Shown: in pieces, positions 43,472-51,623 of the stretch
Layout: every line of letters begins with the position of its first letter
Numbering within the stretch: the stretch's first letter is position 1
Notes under the pieces: generated by a model
The model's database searches: none
Seen by the model: the letters and a program-made list of their open reading frames with translations, nothing else
Told to the model about the DNA's origin: nothing
Source: Brachybacterium faecium DSM 4810
Lineage (GTDB): Bacteria > Actinomycetota > Actinomycetes > Actinomycetales > Dermabacteraceae
Length of the DNA stretch: 64,000 nucleotides
NCBI GenBank assembly: GCA_000023405.1
Contig: CP001643.1
Location: 2,232,001 to 2,296,000 of the forward strand
Reading direction: 5' to 3'
Program-made: the position numbers and the translations under genes

Positions 43472-44389
43472 TCACACCTTCAGGTAGCGGTTCAGCGAGA
43501 CGACGGACGACGCGATCGACAGCACGGCGCCGAGCGCGATCAGCAGGGGCGCGGCCCACACCAGATCGGCGACGCCGACGGTGATCAGCTGCTGGCCGAG
43601 CGTGGGCGCGAGCCATCCCTGCACGATGTAGTGCAGACCCACCCACAGCATGCCCGAGGCGATGACCCCGCCGATGATCGCGGCGACCGCGCCCTCGAGC
43701 AGGAACGGCAGGCGGATGAAGAGGTTCGACGCGCCGACCAGGCGCATGATCGCGATCTCGCGGCGACGCCCCGCGACCGACATGCGGATCGTCGTGGCCA
43801 CCAGCAGCAGGGCGGCGATGAGCATCAGCACCGCGAGCCCGAGGGCGAACATCGTGGACTGGTTGAGCACGTCGATGAAGGGGGCGTAGGCGCTGAGCAG
43901 GTCGGTGACCTCGTCCACCCCGTCGCGACCCTGGAAGAACTCCACCACCGCGGCCGAGTCGTCGGCGTTGCGGAGCGTGATGTGGAAGGAGACCGGCATG
44001 TCCGCCGCGGTGAAGTTCGAGACGAAGCTCTCCCCCGAGAACTGCTGCTGGTAGATCTCCAGCGCCTCGTCCTGGGAACGTTCGGTGTAGGAGGCGACGT
44101 ACGGGGAGAGCACGTCCCCCTCGAGCGCCTCGTGCACCGAGTCGACCTGGGCGTCGGTCGCCGCGCCGCCCGCGCAGGAGGCGGCGGTGGAATGCGGCGA
44201 GCACAGGAAGATCGTCACCTGGGACTGCTCGACCAGGGTCGACTTCATGTCCATGATCTGCTTCTGCATGAGCGCGCCGGTGCCCACGAAGGTCAGCGAC
44301 ACGGCGGTGACGATGACGACGGAGATGACCATGGCGATGTTGCGCCACAGCCCGGTGAGGATCTCCCCGAGGATGTACCGCGCCCTCAT
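43472..44389 (-). CDS. ftsX: Cell division protein FtsX
   Basis: The 305-residue integral membrane protein has a first helix in NIAMVISVVIVTAVSLTFVG and a large extracellular loop to about residue 165. Three more helices carry the FtsX permease block RREIAIMRLVGASNLFIRLP. It forms a complex with FtsE and passes ATP-driven movement to an outer wall hydrolase. Its start overlaps ftsE by ATGA. Confidence 0.96.
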   Translation of the reverse strand: MRARYILGEILTGLWRNIAMVISVVIVTAVSLTFVGTGALMQKQIMDMKSTLVEQSQVTIFLCSPHSTAASCAGGAATDAQVDSVHEALEGDVLSPYVASYTERSQDEALEIYQQQFSGESFVSNFTAADMPVSFHITLRNADDSAAVVEFFQGRDGVDEVTDLLSAYAPFIDVLNQSTMFALGLAVLMLIAALLLVATTIRMSVAGRRREIAIMRLVGASNLFIRLPFLLEGAVAAIIGGVIASGMLWVGLHYIVQGWLAPTLGQQLITVGVADLVWAAPLLIALGAVLSIASSVVSLNRYLKV

Positions 44390-45420
44390 CGCCGCTCCCC
44401 CTCGGACTGCTCGGGCAGGGGCGTCTCCGGGAACGGCTCCGGGGAGAAGGCGTCATCGGAGAACGCCTCGTCGGTGAAGAGGTCCTCGTCCCGCACCTGC
44501 TGCGCCTCGCGCTCGTCGATGAGGTCCTCCTCGAGCACGTCCCCGGCCGCAGCAGCAGGGGCGGCGATGTCGTCGGCTGCGGCGGTCTCGCCCGCCGCGG
44601 CGCGCTCGCCCTCCACCGGGGAGCGCTCGGCGGGCACGCCCTCCCAGCGCTCGGCGAGGCCCTCGTCCTCCAAGGGGTGCTCGTCGCGGTGGGCGGAGTC
44701 GTCCGGCAGGTGGCCGGAGATCACGCTCACCGGGGCATGGGTCTCATAGGTGCCCTCGGCCTCGTCACGCACCACCTGGCCTCCGACCATCTCGACCACG
44801 CGGCGCTGCATGCGATCCACGGCCGCCCTGTCATGGGTGGCCATGACCACGGTGGTGCCGCGCTCGTTGATCTCCGCGAGGAGGTCGAGGATGCCGCCGG
44901 CGGTGGACGGATCGAGGTTTCCGGTGGGCTCGTCGGCCAGCAGGATCGAAGGCCGGTTCACGTACGCGCGGGCGATCGCCACGCGCTGCTGCTCACCGCC
45001 GGAGAGCTCGTGCGGCATCCGCTTGCCCTTGTCCTCCAGCCCCACCATCTCGAGCATCTCGGGAACCAGGCGCCGCACCACCTTGCGGGGCGTGCCGATC
45101 ACGGCCAGCGCGAACTCGATGTTCTGGTAGGCGGTCTTCGAGGGCAGCAGACGGAAATCCTGGAACACCATCCCGATGTCGCGGCGCAGCGAGGGCACCT
45201 TCCAGGAGGGGATCCGGGAGAGGTCCTTGCCCGCCACGTAGACGGTGCCGCGAGTGGGGTTGACCTCTTTGAGCACCATCCGCATCAGGGTGGACTTCCC
45301 CGAGCCGGAAGCACCCACGAGGAACACGAATTCCCCGCGGGCGAACTCGATGTCGAGGTTCTCCACCGCGGGGCGCTGTCCGCGCATGTACGTCTTGGTG
45401 ACGTCGTCGAAACGGATCAC
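44386..45420 (-). CDS. ftsE: Cell division ATP-binding protein FtsE with long acidic C-terminus
   Basis: Residues 1-229 are a full FtsE: VGASGSGKSTLMRM, LSGGEQQRVAIARA, ILLADEPTGNLDPST and MATHDRAAVDRM. The protein continues for a further 115 residues of acidic, Ala/Pro-rich sequence (DEDLFTDEAFSDDAFSPEPF), giving 344 residues in total. The extra tail is probably disordered and may bind a cytoplasmic division protein. The start is GTG 45420. A TACGCT box at 45457-45462 and two TTGACCA copies lie upstream. Confidence 0.95.
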   Translation of the reverse strand: MIRFDDVTKTYMRGQRPAVENLDIEFARGEFVFLVGASGSGKSTLMRMVLKEVNPTRGTVYVAGKDLSRIPSWKVPSLRRDIGMVFQDFRLLPSKTAYQNIEFALAVIGTPRKVVRRLVPEMLEMVGLEDKGKRMPHELSGGEQQRVAIARAYVNRPSILLADEPTGNLDPSTAGGILDLLAEINERGTTVVMATHDRAAVDRMQRRVVEMVGGQVVRDEAEGTYETHAPVSVISGHLPDDSAHRDEHPLEDEGLAERWEGVPAERSPVEGERAAAGETAAADDIAAPAAAAGDVLEEDLIDEREAQQVRDEDLFTDEAFSDDAFSPEPFPETPLPEQSEGERR

Positions 45421-45536
45421 GAGTGCCTGTCACGTCGGGGAATGGTGCTCCCCCAGCGTAGGGGCGGGGCAGGCGGAATCGACGCTGATGTGGACAGCGT
45501 CGTGGTCAAAACCTGGTCAAGTGTGCGTGGGTCCGC

Positions 45537-45661
45537 TCACGTCGCTCACCTGTGCCGGATTCGCCGAGCTCCTGCCGCTCGTGCCTCGCAGCACGTCTCT
45601 CAGCTGTACCTGACCTGCTGAGCTCCTGCCGCTCGTGCCTCGCAGCACGTCGCTCAGCTGT
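45537..45661 (-). repeat. 54-bp tandem repeat overlapping the prfB 3' end
   Basis: A 42-bp core (GAGCTCCTGCCGC...CTCAGCTGT) occurs at 45566-45607 and 45620-45661 with one mismatch. The period is 54 bp. The last 17 bp of a third copy lie at 45537-45553. The copy at 45620-45661 includes the prfB stop codon. Confidence 0.85.
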
Positions 45662-46769
45662 CGGACTTGCCCTGTTCGGCGCGCCAGCGGATCCCCGCGT
45701 CGATGAACTCGTCGATCTCCCCGTCGAACACCGAGGAGGGGTTGCCCTCCTGGTAGTCGGTGCGCAGGTCCTTGACCATCTGGTACGGGTTGAGCACGTA
45801 GGAGCGCATCTGATCGCCCCAGCTGGCCTTCACGTCGCCCGCGAGCTCCTTGCGCTCAGCGGCCTCCTCGGCCTTCTTCAGCAGCAGCAGACGGGACTGC
45901 ATGACCCGCAGAGCGGCGGCGCGGTTCTGGATCTGGGACTTCTCGTCCTGCATCGAGACGACGGTGCCGGTGGGCAGGTGAGTCATGCGCACCGCGGAGT
46001 CGGTGGTGTTCACCGACTGCCCGCCGGGGCCCGAGGAGCGGAACACGTCGACCTTGAGGTCGTTCTCCGGGATCTCGATGGAGTCCGTCGACTCGATCAG
46101 CGGGATCACCTCGACCGCGGCGAAGGAGGTCTGCCGGCGGCCCTGGTTGTCGAAGGGGCTGATGCGCACCAGGCGGTGGGTGCCGCCCTCGACGGAGAGG
46201 GTGCCATAGGCGAAGGGGGCGGAGACCTCGAAGGTCACCGACTTCAGTCCTGCCTCCTCGGCGTGGGAGGTGTCCATGACCTTGGTGGCGTAGCCGTGGC
46301 GCTCGGCCCAGCGCAGATACATGCGCATGAGCATCTCGGCGAAGTCCGCGGCATCCACCCCGCCGGCGCCGGCGCGGATGGTGATCACGGCGTCACGCTC
46401 GTCGTACTCGCCCGAGAGCAGGGTGCGCACCTCGAGCTCGTCAAGGGTCTTGTGGATGCTGACCAGCTCGTTCTCGGCCTCTTCGAGGGTGTCGGCGTCA
46501 TCCTCCTCGGCGGCGAGCTGGACCATCACCTCGAGATCCTCGATGCGGGAGTCGAGCTCGCTGATGCGGCGCCGCTCCGACTGGGCGTGCGAGAGCGCGG
46601 AGGAGACCTTCTGGGCGTTGTCGACGTCATCCCACAGGTCCTGTGCGGAGGCCTGCTTCTCCAGGTCGGCGATCTTCGCGTCGAGCGCGTCGATGTCCGT
46701 CACCTGCTCGATGGAGGACAGCGTCGAGCGGAGCTGGGGGATCTCTGCGGAGAAGTCGATGGAAGCCAC
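45654..46769 (-). CDS. prfB: Peptide chain release factor 2
   Basis: RF2 reads UGA and UAA. The 371-residue protein has the RF2 tripeptide SPF ([13 protein letters not shown]) and the catalytic GGQ in [18 protein letters not shown]. The programmed +1 frameshift of many RF2 genes is absent, since the frame is continuous. The start is GTG 46769, with TAGACT ending 8 nt upstream. ftsE follows about 230 bp downstream on the same strand, as in mycobacteria. Confidence 0.97.
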   Translation of the reverse strand: MASIDFSAEIPQLRSTLSSIEQVTDIDALDAKIADLEKQASAQDLWDDVDNAQKVSSALSHAQSERRRISELDSRIEDLEVMVQLAAEEDDADTLEEAENELVSIHKTLDELEVRTLLSGEYDERDAVITIRAGAGGVDAADFAEMLMRMYLRWAERHGYATKVMDTSHAEEAGLKSVTFEVSAPFAYGTLSVEGGTHRLVRISPFDNQGRRQTSFAAVEVIPLIESTDSIEIPENDLKVDVFRSSGPGGQSVNTTDSAVRMTHLPTGTVVSMQDEKSQIQNRAAALRVMQSRLLLLKKAEEAAERKELAGDVKASWGDQMRSYVLNPYQMVKDLRTDYQEGNPSSVFDGEIDEFIDAGIRWRAEQGKSDS

Positions 46770-46841
46770 GAGATCGGAGTCTACGGCAGAGCGCTGGGCG
46801 GATGCCGCCCCGGCACCGTCGCGGGGCCTGCCGGGTCGGTG

Positions 46842-47993
46842 TCAGACGCTCCCCGGCGCGGTGTCCGAGGCGGGGCCGGCCAGCCGGATGCCGAGGTCGC
46901 GCCCCGCCTCGACCAGCAGCTGTTCGCCCTCGGCGAAGGCACGGTCGCTGGATCCGGCACGGGAGGTGAGATCGAACGCGTGGGACACCCCCGCCGCACG
47001 CAGCTGCTGCGCGTCCAGGGTGATCGCCCCGGCGACGGCGGCGACCTCGAGGCCGCGGTCGCGGGCGCGGCGCGCCACCTCGGCCGGTCCCTTGCCGTGC
47101 AGGGTCTGGGCGTCGAGCTTCCCCTCCCCGGTGACCACCACGTCGGACTCACCGAGCAGCGCGTCGACGCCGACCAGCTCGAACACGGCATCGGCACCCG
47201 AGCGCTGCTCTGCACCGAGCAGGAGGAGGCCGAAGCCGGTGCCGCCTGCGGCGCCCGCTCCGGGCCGATCGCGATGGTCGCCGGCGGGGTCGAGGAGCGC
47301 GGCCGCGGCGGCGAGGGTCTCGTCGGCCGCATCGACCTCCTCGGGGGCGAGCCCCTTCTGCGGGCCGTAGACGGCGGCGGCCCCCTCGGAGCCCAGCAGC
47401 GGGTTGGTGACGTCGTTCGCGGCGATGAGGGTGAGGCCGTCGAGGGCGGCGAGCGCGGGCTCGAGATCGGCGGAGGCGAGGGTGGCGAGACCGGAGAGGC
47501 CGGGGGCGATGTCCGTGCCGTCGGCGGTGCGCAGCAGCGCGCCGAGGCCCTGCAGCAGCCCGGCGCCGGCGTCGGTGGAGGCGCTGCCGCCGAGACCGAC
47601 GACGAGCGTGCGGGCGCCAACGTCGACGGCGGCGCGGAGCAGCTCTCCCAGGCCGCGGGTGGAGGCGGTGTGCGGGGCGAGCTCACCGCCGGGCAGCGCG
47701 TGCAGGCCCACGGTCTCAGCCAGTTCGAGCACGGCGACGTCCTCCTGCAGCGCCCAGCGGGCGGTGCGCGGTGCCCCGGTCGGGCCGGTGACCGGTGCGG
47801 TGTGCGCGGTGAAGCCGGCGGCGAGCGCGGCGTCGACGGTGCCGTCGCCGCCGTCGGCGATGGGGCAGGACAGCACCCGCAGCTGCGGGGCCGTCTGGGT
47901 GATGCCGCGGCGGAGCGCCTCGACCACCTGGGCGGCGCTGAGCGTGCCCTTGAACTTGTCAGGCGCGAGCAGCACGGTGCGGGGGGTGGTCAT
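46842..47993 (-). CDS. glxK: Glycerate kinase
   Basis: The 383-residue enzyme phosphorylates glycerate. It begins VLLAPDKFKGTLSA and has CPIADGGDGTVDAAL, GLGGSASTDAGAGLLQGLG, LIAANDVTNPLLG, VYGPQKG and VTGEGKLDAQTLHGKGP, all family hallmarks. Its ATG overlaps the stop of the last tad-operon gene as ATGA, so it is the terminal gene of that transcript despite an unrelated role. Confidence 0.95.
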   Translation of the reverse strand: MTTPRTVLLAPDKFKGTLSAAQVVEALRRGITQTAPQLRVLSCPIADGGDGTVDAALAAGFTAHTAPVTGPTGAPRTARWALQEDVAVLELAETVGLHALPGGELAPHTASTRGLGELLRAAVDVGARTLVVGLGGSASTDAGAGLLQGLGALLRTADGTDIAPGLSGLATLASADLEPALAALDGLTLIAANDVTNPLLGSEGAAAVYGPQKGLAPEEVDAADETLAAAAALLDPAGDHRDRPGAGAAGGTGFGLLLLGAEQRSGADAVFELVGVDALLGESDVVVTGEGKLDAQTLHGKGPAEVARRARDRGLEVAAVAGAITLDAQQLRAAGVSHAFDLTSRAGSSDRAFAEGEQLLVEAGRDLGIRLAGPASDTAPGSV

Positions 47994-48496
47994 CGGGCGC
48001 GGGCCTCTCCCTGGACGGTGAGGGGGATGGCGAGGTCCGTCCCCCGGGTGAACCATCCTGCCAGGGGCGGGTGGGTTCGCGCGGTGAGCACCACGTGGAC
48101 GGTGCCGTCGGCATCGACCGTGAGCGCGGCGAGGGCGATGTCCCCGGTGCGGCGGGTGTCGTGCGGATAGCTGCGCAGGTGCTCCTCGGCGGCGTCACGC
48201 GCCGAGGCGGGGTGGATCGCGGGGCCGTCGCCGGCCTCGTACAGGCGTGCCGGGTCGATGGCCTGTGCGGCGGCGAGGGCGGTGCTGTCCGCGGCATGCT
48301 GGAGTCCGTTGCGCTCGAGCTGCACACCGGTGATCGCGGTGCCGACGGCGATCACCATGAGGATCACGACCAGCACGCCGGTGGTGAGGATCGTCATCGA
48401 GCCGCGGGCATCGCGCAGGCGCCGCCGCACGCGGTCCAGCAGCGCAGGGGCCGGGCGCGCGGGGACCTGGAGCGTGCGGCGCCGGAGCGACCGCAT
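47990..48496 (-). CDS. TadG-like pilus-assembly protein (Rv3654c type)
   Basis: The 168-residue protein has one hydrophobic helix (MTILTTGVLVVILMVIAVGT) after a basic N-terminus, then QHAADSTALAAAQAID, typical of putative Flp pilus-assembly TadE/G proteins. Unlike its two neighbours it lacks a Glu at +5 after the Gly before the helix. It is coupled to the genes on both sides (1-nt or 4-nt overlaps). Confidence 0.75.
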   Translation of the reverse strand: MRSLRRRTLQVPARPAPALLDRVRRRLRDARGSMTILTTGVLVVILMVIAVGTAITGVQLERNGLQHAADSTALAAAQAIDPARLYEAGDGPAIHPASARDAAEEHLRSYPHDTRRTGDIALAALTVDADGTVHVVLTARTHPPLAGWFTRGTDLAIPLTVQGEARAR

Positions 48497-48966
48497 CAGA
48501 GCCCGGCCCGGTGCTGATCGACCTGCACGGCATGCGAGGCCCCGACGGCCACGGGACCGGCCTGCCCGAGGATCGGGCCGAGACCCGGCACCGGGACCTG
48601 GATGCGCACCCGGGCGAGCACCGTCCCGCCCGGCGTCGCGCAGGGATCCTCGCTGCAGCTCAGGGTGACCACGTCCTCCCCGGCAAGGCCGTGATCCTCG
48701 AGGACCATCGCGGTGTGCTGCGCCGCCCGCTGCGCGGCGCGCTCGGGGTCGGGCTCGGCGGCATGGATCCGGGCGGCATCCCGCGAGATGGTGTCGGCCG
48801 CGAAGACAGCGGCCTGGACGTTCCCGAGGGTGAGCACGAGGTACAGGGCAGGGATGAGCAGGGCGGCTGAGAGCACCACGAACTCGACGAGCGCGTTGCC
48901 GTCCTCAGCACCCAGCGCCGCACGCCCGCTCAGCGGACGGCGCCATAGCCGCCGCGGGCTCACCAT
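48496..48966 (-). CDS. TadE-like pseudopilin
   Basis: The 156-residue protein has a class III-type signal, EDG followed by NALVEFVVLSAALLIPALYL, with Glu at +5, as prepilin peptidase substrates have. After the helix there is a small extracellular domain with a Cys pair (LSCSEDPCATPGG). It is a minor pilin in the compact tad operon. Confidence 0.82.
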   Translation of the reverse strand: MVSPRRLWRRPLSGRAALGAEDGNALVEFVVLSAALLIPALYLVLTLGNVQAAVFAADTISRDAARIHAAEPDPERAAQRAAQHTAMVLEDHGLAGEDVVTLSCSEDPCATPGGTVLARVRIQVPVPGLGPILGQAGPVAVGASHAVQVDQHRAGL

Positions 48967-49430
48967 GCCTCCTCGTCGATCGCCCGTCCCTGCACGGTCA
49001 TCGCGCCGGCCGGTCCGAACAGCCCCAGGAGCGGCAGGTTCGCGCTGACCTCCACCCGGATCACACCATCTCCGTCCCGCACCGCGGTGGCCTCGGCATC
49101 CAGCCCTCGGCGGAAGCGCTCATCGATGAGCCGCTCCGCACGGTCGGCGCCATCCTGCGGGGAGGAGCCCACTAGGGACGCATGGCGCGCTCCCTGGACC
49201 GCTGCATCGGCGAGAGTGTTGCGGGTGTGGACGATGAGCGCCGCCTGCATGACCATCAGCGCGATCATGATGATCAGCACCGCGACCATCGGGAACTCCG
49301 CGACGGCCGCGCCGTCCTCGGCGAGGAGGCGCCTGCCGAGGCGGCTGCGGCTCCTCCGTGCACCGGCTCCCCGATGCCGCGCAGCGGCATTCACCCGCGG
49401 CTCGCGCGGCGTCGCGCCCCTCGTGTGCAT
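48960..49430 (-). CDS. TadE-like pseudopilin
   Basis: The 156-residue protein has a long Arg-rich leader, then AEDG and AAVAEFPMVAVLIIMIALMV with Glu at +5, the TadE pattern. HTRNTLADAAVQGARHAS follows, as in TadE_like domains. It overlaps the next pseudopilin gene by 7 nt and lies 10 nt after the putative pilin gene. Confidence 0.82.
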   Translation of the reverse strand: MHTRGATPREPRVNAAARHRGAGARRSRSRLGRRLLAEDGAAVAEFPMVAVLIIMIALMVMQAALIVHTRNTLADAAVQGARHASLVGSSPQDGADRAERLIDERFRRGLDAEATAVRDGDGVIRVEVSANLPLLGLFGPAGAMTVQGRAIDEEAW

Positions 49431-49440
49431 GGTGCTCGGC

Positions 49441-49707
49441 TCAGAGGCTGCCGCTGAGGAACGGCGCCATCGCGTTCTTGAAGATCTGCACGATCTGATC
49501 CGAGGCGACGGCCCAGAGGGCCACGACGATCCCCGCGGTCATGAGCGTGATGAGCACCCATCCGGGGACATCACCCTGCTCGGATGCCAGCCGCGCGAGC
49601 AGCCGCTGCCCGAGCGGGCGACGTGGCAGGAGCCGAGGCTCCGCGTGGACCGCGCCGTGCCGGTGACGGCGGTGCGGGCGGTGGAGTCGGGAGCGGTGGA
49701 CGGTCAT
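49441..49707 (-). CDS. Small Flp-pilin-like membrane protein, atypical
   Basis: The 88-residue protein sits where the major pilin gene is expected. It has a 45-residue Arg/His-rich leader, then EQGDVPGW and one helix (VLITLMTAGIVVALWAVA). Canonical Flp pilins have Glu-Tyr at +5/+6 after the cleavage Gly, and here that pair is absent. GAGGAGG lies 6 nt before the ATG at 49707, a stronger ribosome site than its neighbours have, as expected for a structural subunit. Confidence 0.7.
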   Translation of the reverse strand: MTVHRSRLHRPHRRHRHGAVHAEPRLLPRRPLGQRLLARLASEQGDVPGWVLITLMTAGIVVALWAVASDQIVQIFKNAMAPFLSGSL

Positions 49708-49809
49708 GTCATGCCTCCTCGGCGGTGGGTCCGGAGCGGGCTCCGGCGGGGGTGGGTGAGTCGATTTCGGACAAGGGCGTGCGGTGAGGTGGCGCGCCCG
49801 GTCGAGGGG

Positions 49810-50754
49810 TCATAGCGCGATCTCCAGCACCGCCAGGCCCGGGAAGATGGCGAAGACGATCACGAGCGGGAGGACGAAGAACACGACCGGGACCAGCATC
49901 AGGATCTCCCGCTGCCCCGCCGTCTCCATCAGCTCCCGTTTCGACTCCTCGCGTGCGTCCTGAGCCTGCGCGCGCAGCACCTCGGCCAGCGGGGTGCCGC
50001 GCTCGATCGCGATCGAGACGCCCTCCCCGAAGCGGCCGAGGGAGTCCAAGGGGGTGCGGGTGCCCAGCGAGGCGAGCGCCTGGGACACGCTCGTGCCGGC
50101 GCGGATGTCGGCGACCGTCGCCGCGAACTCGTCCGGGAGAGCACCATGAGAGGTCCGCGCCACGCGCTCCATCGCCGCGATCGGGCTCTCCCCCGCCGCG
50201 ACGGCGAGCGCCAGCAGATCGGCGACCGTGGGGAACTCCCGCGCCATCCGTGTGGCGCGGCGCTTGATCTCGACGCCCAGCAGATAGTCACGCAGCAACA
50301 CCCCGGTGAGCGCGCCGAAGCCCACGATGACCAGGCCCAGCAGCGGGCTGCTGCCGCGCAGGGCGATCGCCATCACGGCCAGCACGACCCCCAGCACCAG
50401 GCCGATCGCGCCGAAGACGACCTGCTCGACGCGGAAGGAGTCCGTCGAGGAGCGCCGGCCCGCGAGACGCAGCCGGCGCTCGAGCTGGTCGTTGCCGCCG
50501 GTGAGCCTCTCGAGCACGCCGAGCACGCGCACGGCGACAGGGCCCAGGAGGTTCTCCAGCACCATGCGCAGGCGGCTGGTGCTGCGCGGCGCGGCGAACA
50601 GCGACATGGAGCGTGAGCGTCGGAGGTACGGATCGATGCGGGCATCGAGGTCGCGGGAACGCAGCCAGGGAAGCTGACCGGCCACCAGTGCCACGCCCGC
50701 CCCGAACAGCAGACCGAGCACCGCGCCCGACAGGAGCGTGCCGGCGCCCGTCAT
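49810..50754 (-). CDS. tadC: Type II secretion system F family protein (TadC)
   Basis: The 314-residue inner-membrane platform protein has the T2SSF domain (FPTVADLLALAVAAGESPIAAMER, SVSQALASLG, TPLAEVLRAQAQDAREESKR) and C-terminal helices ending MLVPVVFFVLPLVIVFAIFP. Its ATG overlaps the tadB stop as ATGA. With TadA and TadB it forms the pilus assembly motor. Confidence 0.9.
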   Translation of the reverse strand: MTGAGTLLSGAVLGLLFGAGVALVAGQLPWLRSRDLDARIDPYLRRSRSMSLFAAPRSTSRLRMVLENLLGPVAVRVLGVLERLTGGNDQLERRLRLAGRRSSTDSFRVEQVVFGAIGLVLGVVLAVMAIALRGSSPLLGLVIVGFGALTGVLLRDYLLGVEIKRRATRMAREFPTVADLLALAVAAGESPIAAMERVARTSHGALPDEFAATVADIRAGTSVSQALASLGTRTPLDSLGRFGEGVSIAIERGTPLAEVLRAQAQDAREESKRELMETAGQREILMLVPVVFFVLPLVIVFAIFPGLAVLEIAL

Positions 50755-51623
50755 CGCAGCACCCTCTCGTCCTGCGGCAACCGTGCGATCAGCAGCATCA
50801 CGCGGTAGGCGATGAGCGACGCCACGGCGCCGACCACGATCAGCACCATCCCGGTCGCGGTGTCGTACGCCTGCGCGGCCTGCGGCCGGGTGGCCATCAG
50901 CGCGAGCACGATCCACGGCGCCGCCAGGGCGAGGCGGGCCGCGTTGACGGTCCAGGACTGCCGTGCCTCGAGTTCGGCGCGGGTGCGGGCGTCCTCTCGG
51001 AGGAACGCCGACAGGGTGCGCAGGAGACTGCCGAGATCCGTGCCCCCGACATCCCGCGTGATGCGGAGCGCCTCGACGATCCGGTCCCCCACCGGATCCG
51101 CGAGCCGGATCTTCAGCCGATCCAGACAGGACGCGAAATCTCCGCTGGCCTGGTAGTCGAGGGCGTACTCGGCGAAGGCCGGGCGGAGCTCCTCCGGACC
51201 GTTGCGGCTGAGCTGGACCAGTGCCTCGGGCAGCGAGAGCCCGGCGCGGATGGCGGAGTTGATGTGATCGACCGCTTCGGGCCACACCTCCCTCATCGCC
51301 GTGGTGCGCCGTCGCGCCGCCGAGCGCAGCACGAGAGTCGGCAGCAGCGAGACGACCGCTCCGATGGCCAGAGAGGGGACCACAGCGCTCGAGCCCGCCC
51401 AGAGCCCCGCGGCCACGACCAGGCCGAGACCGACGCTGAGCGCCGGGACGGCCGCCGGCGGCACCGTGTCCAGGCCGACCTTGATCAGATCGTCGCGCAG
51501 CCTGTCCATCTGCCGTGCGACGACCCCTCGCCCGCTCGGCGCCTCCTCCTGCTCCCACATCGACCACCAGATCGAGAGCAGTCCGAGGCCGGCGATCAGC
51601 CCGAGGAACGCACCGTCGCTCAC
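50751..51623 (-). CDS. tadB: Type II secretion system F family protein (TadB)
   Basis: The 290-residue platform protein has an N-terminal helix and the T2SSF domain (EAVDHINSAIRAGLSLPEALVQLS, ITRDVGGTDLGSLLRTLSAFLRED) with two C-terminal helices. The start overlaps tadA by ATGA. Confidence 0.9.
   Translation of the reverse strand: MSDGAFLGLIAGLGLLSIWWSMWEQEEAPSGRGVVARQMDRLRDDLIKVGLDTVPPAAVPALSVGLGLVVAAGLWAGSSAVVPSLAIGAVVSLLPTLVLRSAARRRTTAMREVWPEAVDHINSAIRAGLSLPEALVQLSRNGPEELRPAFAEYALDYQASGDFASCLDRLKIRLADPVGDRIVEALRITRDVGGTDLGSLLRTLSAFLREDARTRAELEARQSWTVNAARLALAAPWIVLALMATRPQAAQAYDTATGMVLIVVGAVASLIAYRVMLLIARLPQDERVLR

Noticed and set aside
45654-46769. Programmed frameshift in prfB
   Set aside because: The RF2 frame is continuous and no in-frame UGA with a slippery CUU precedes it.
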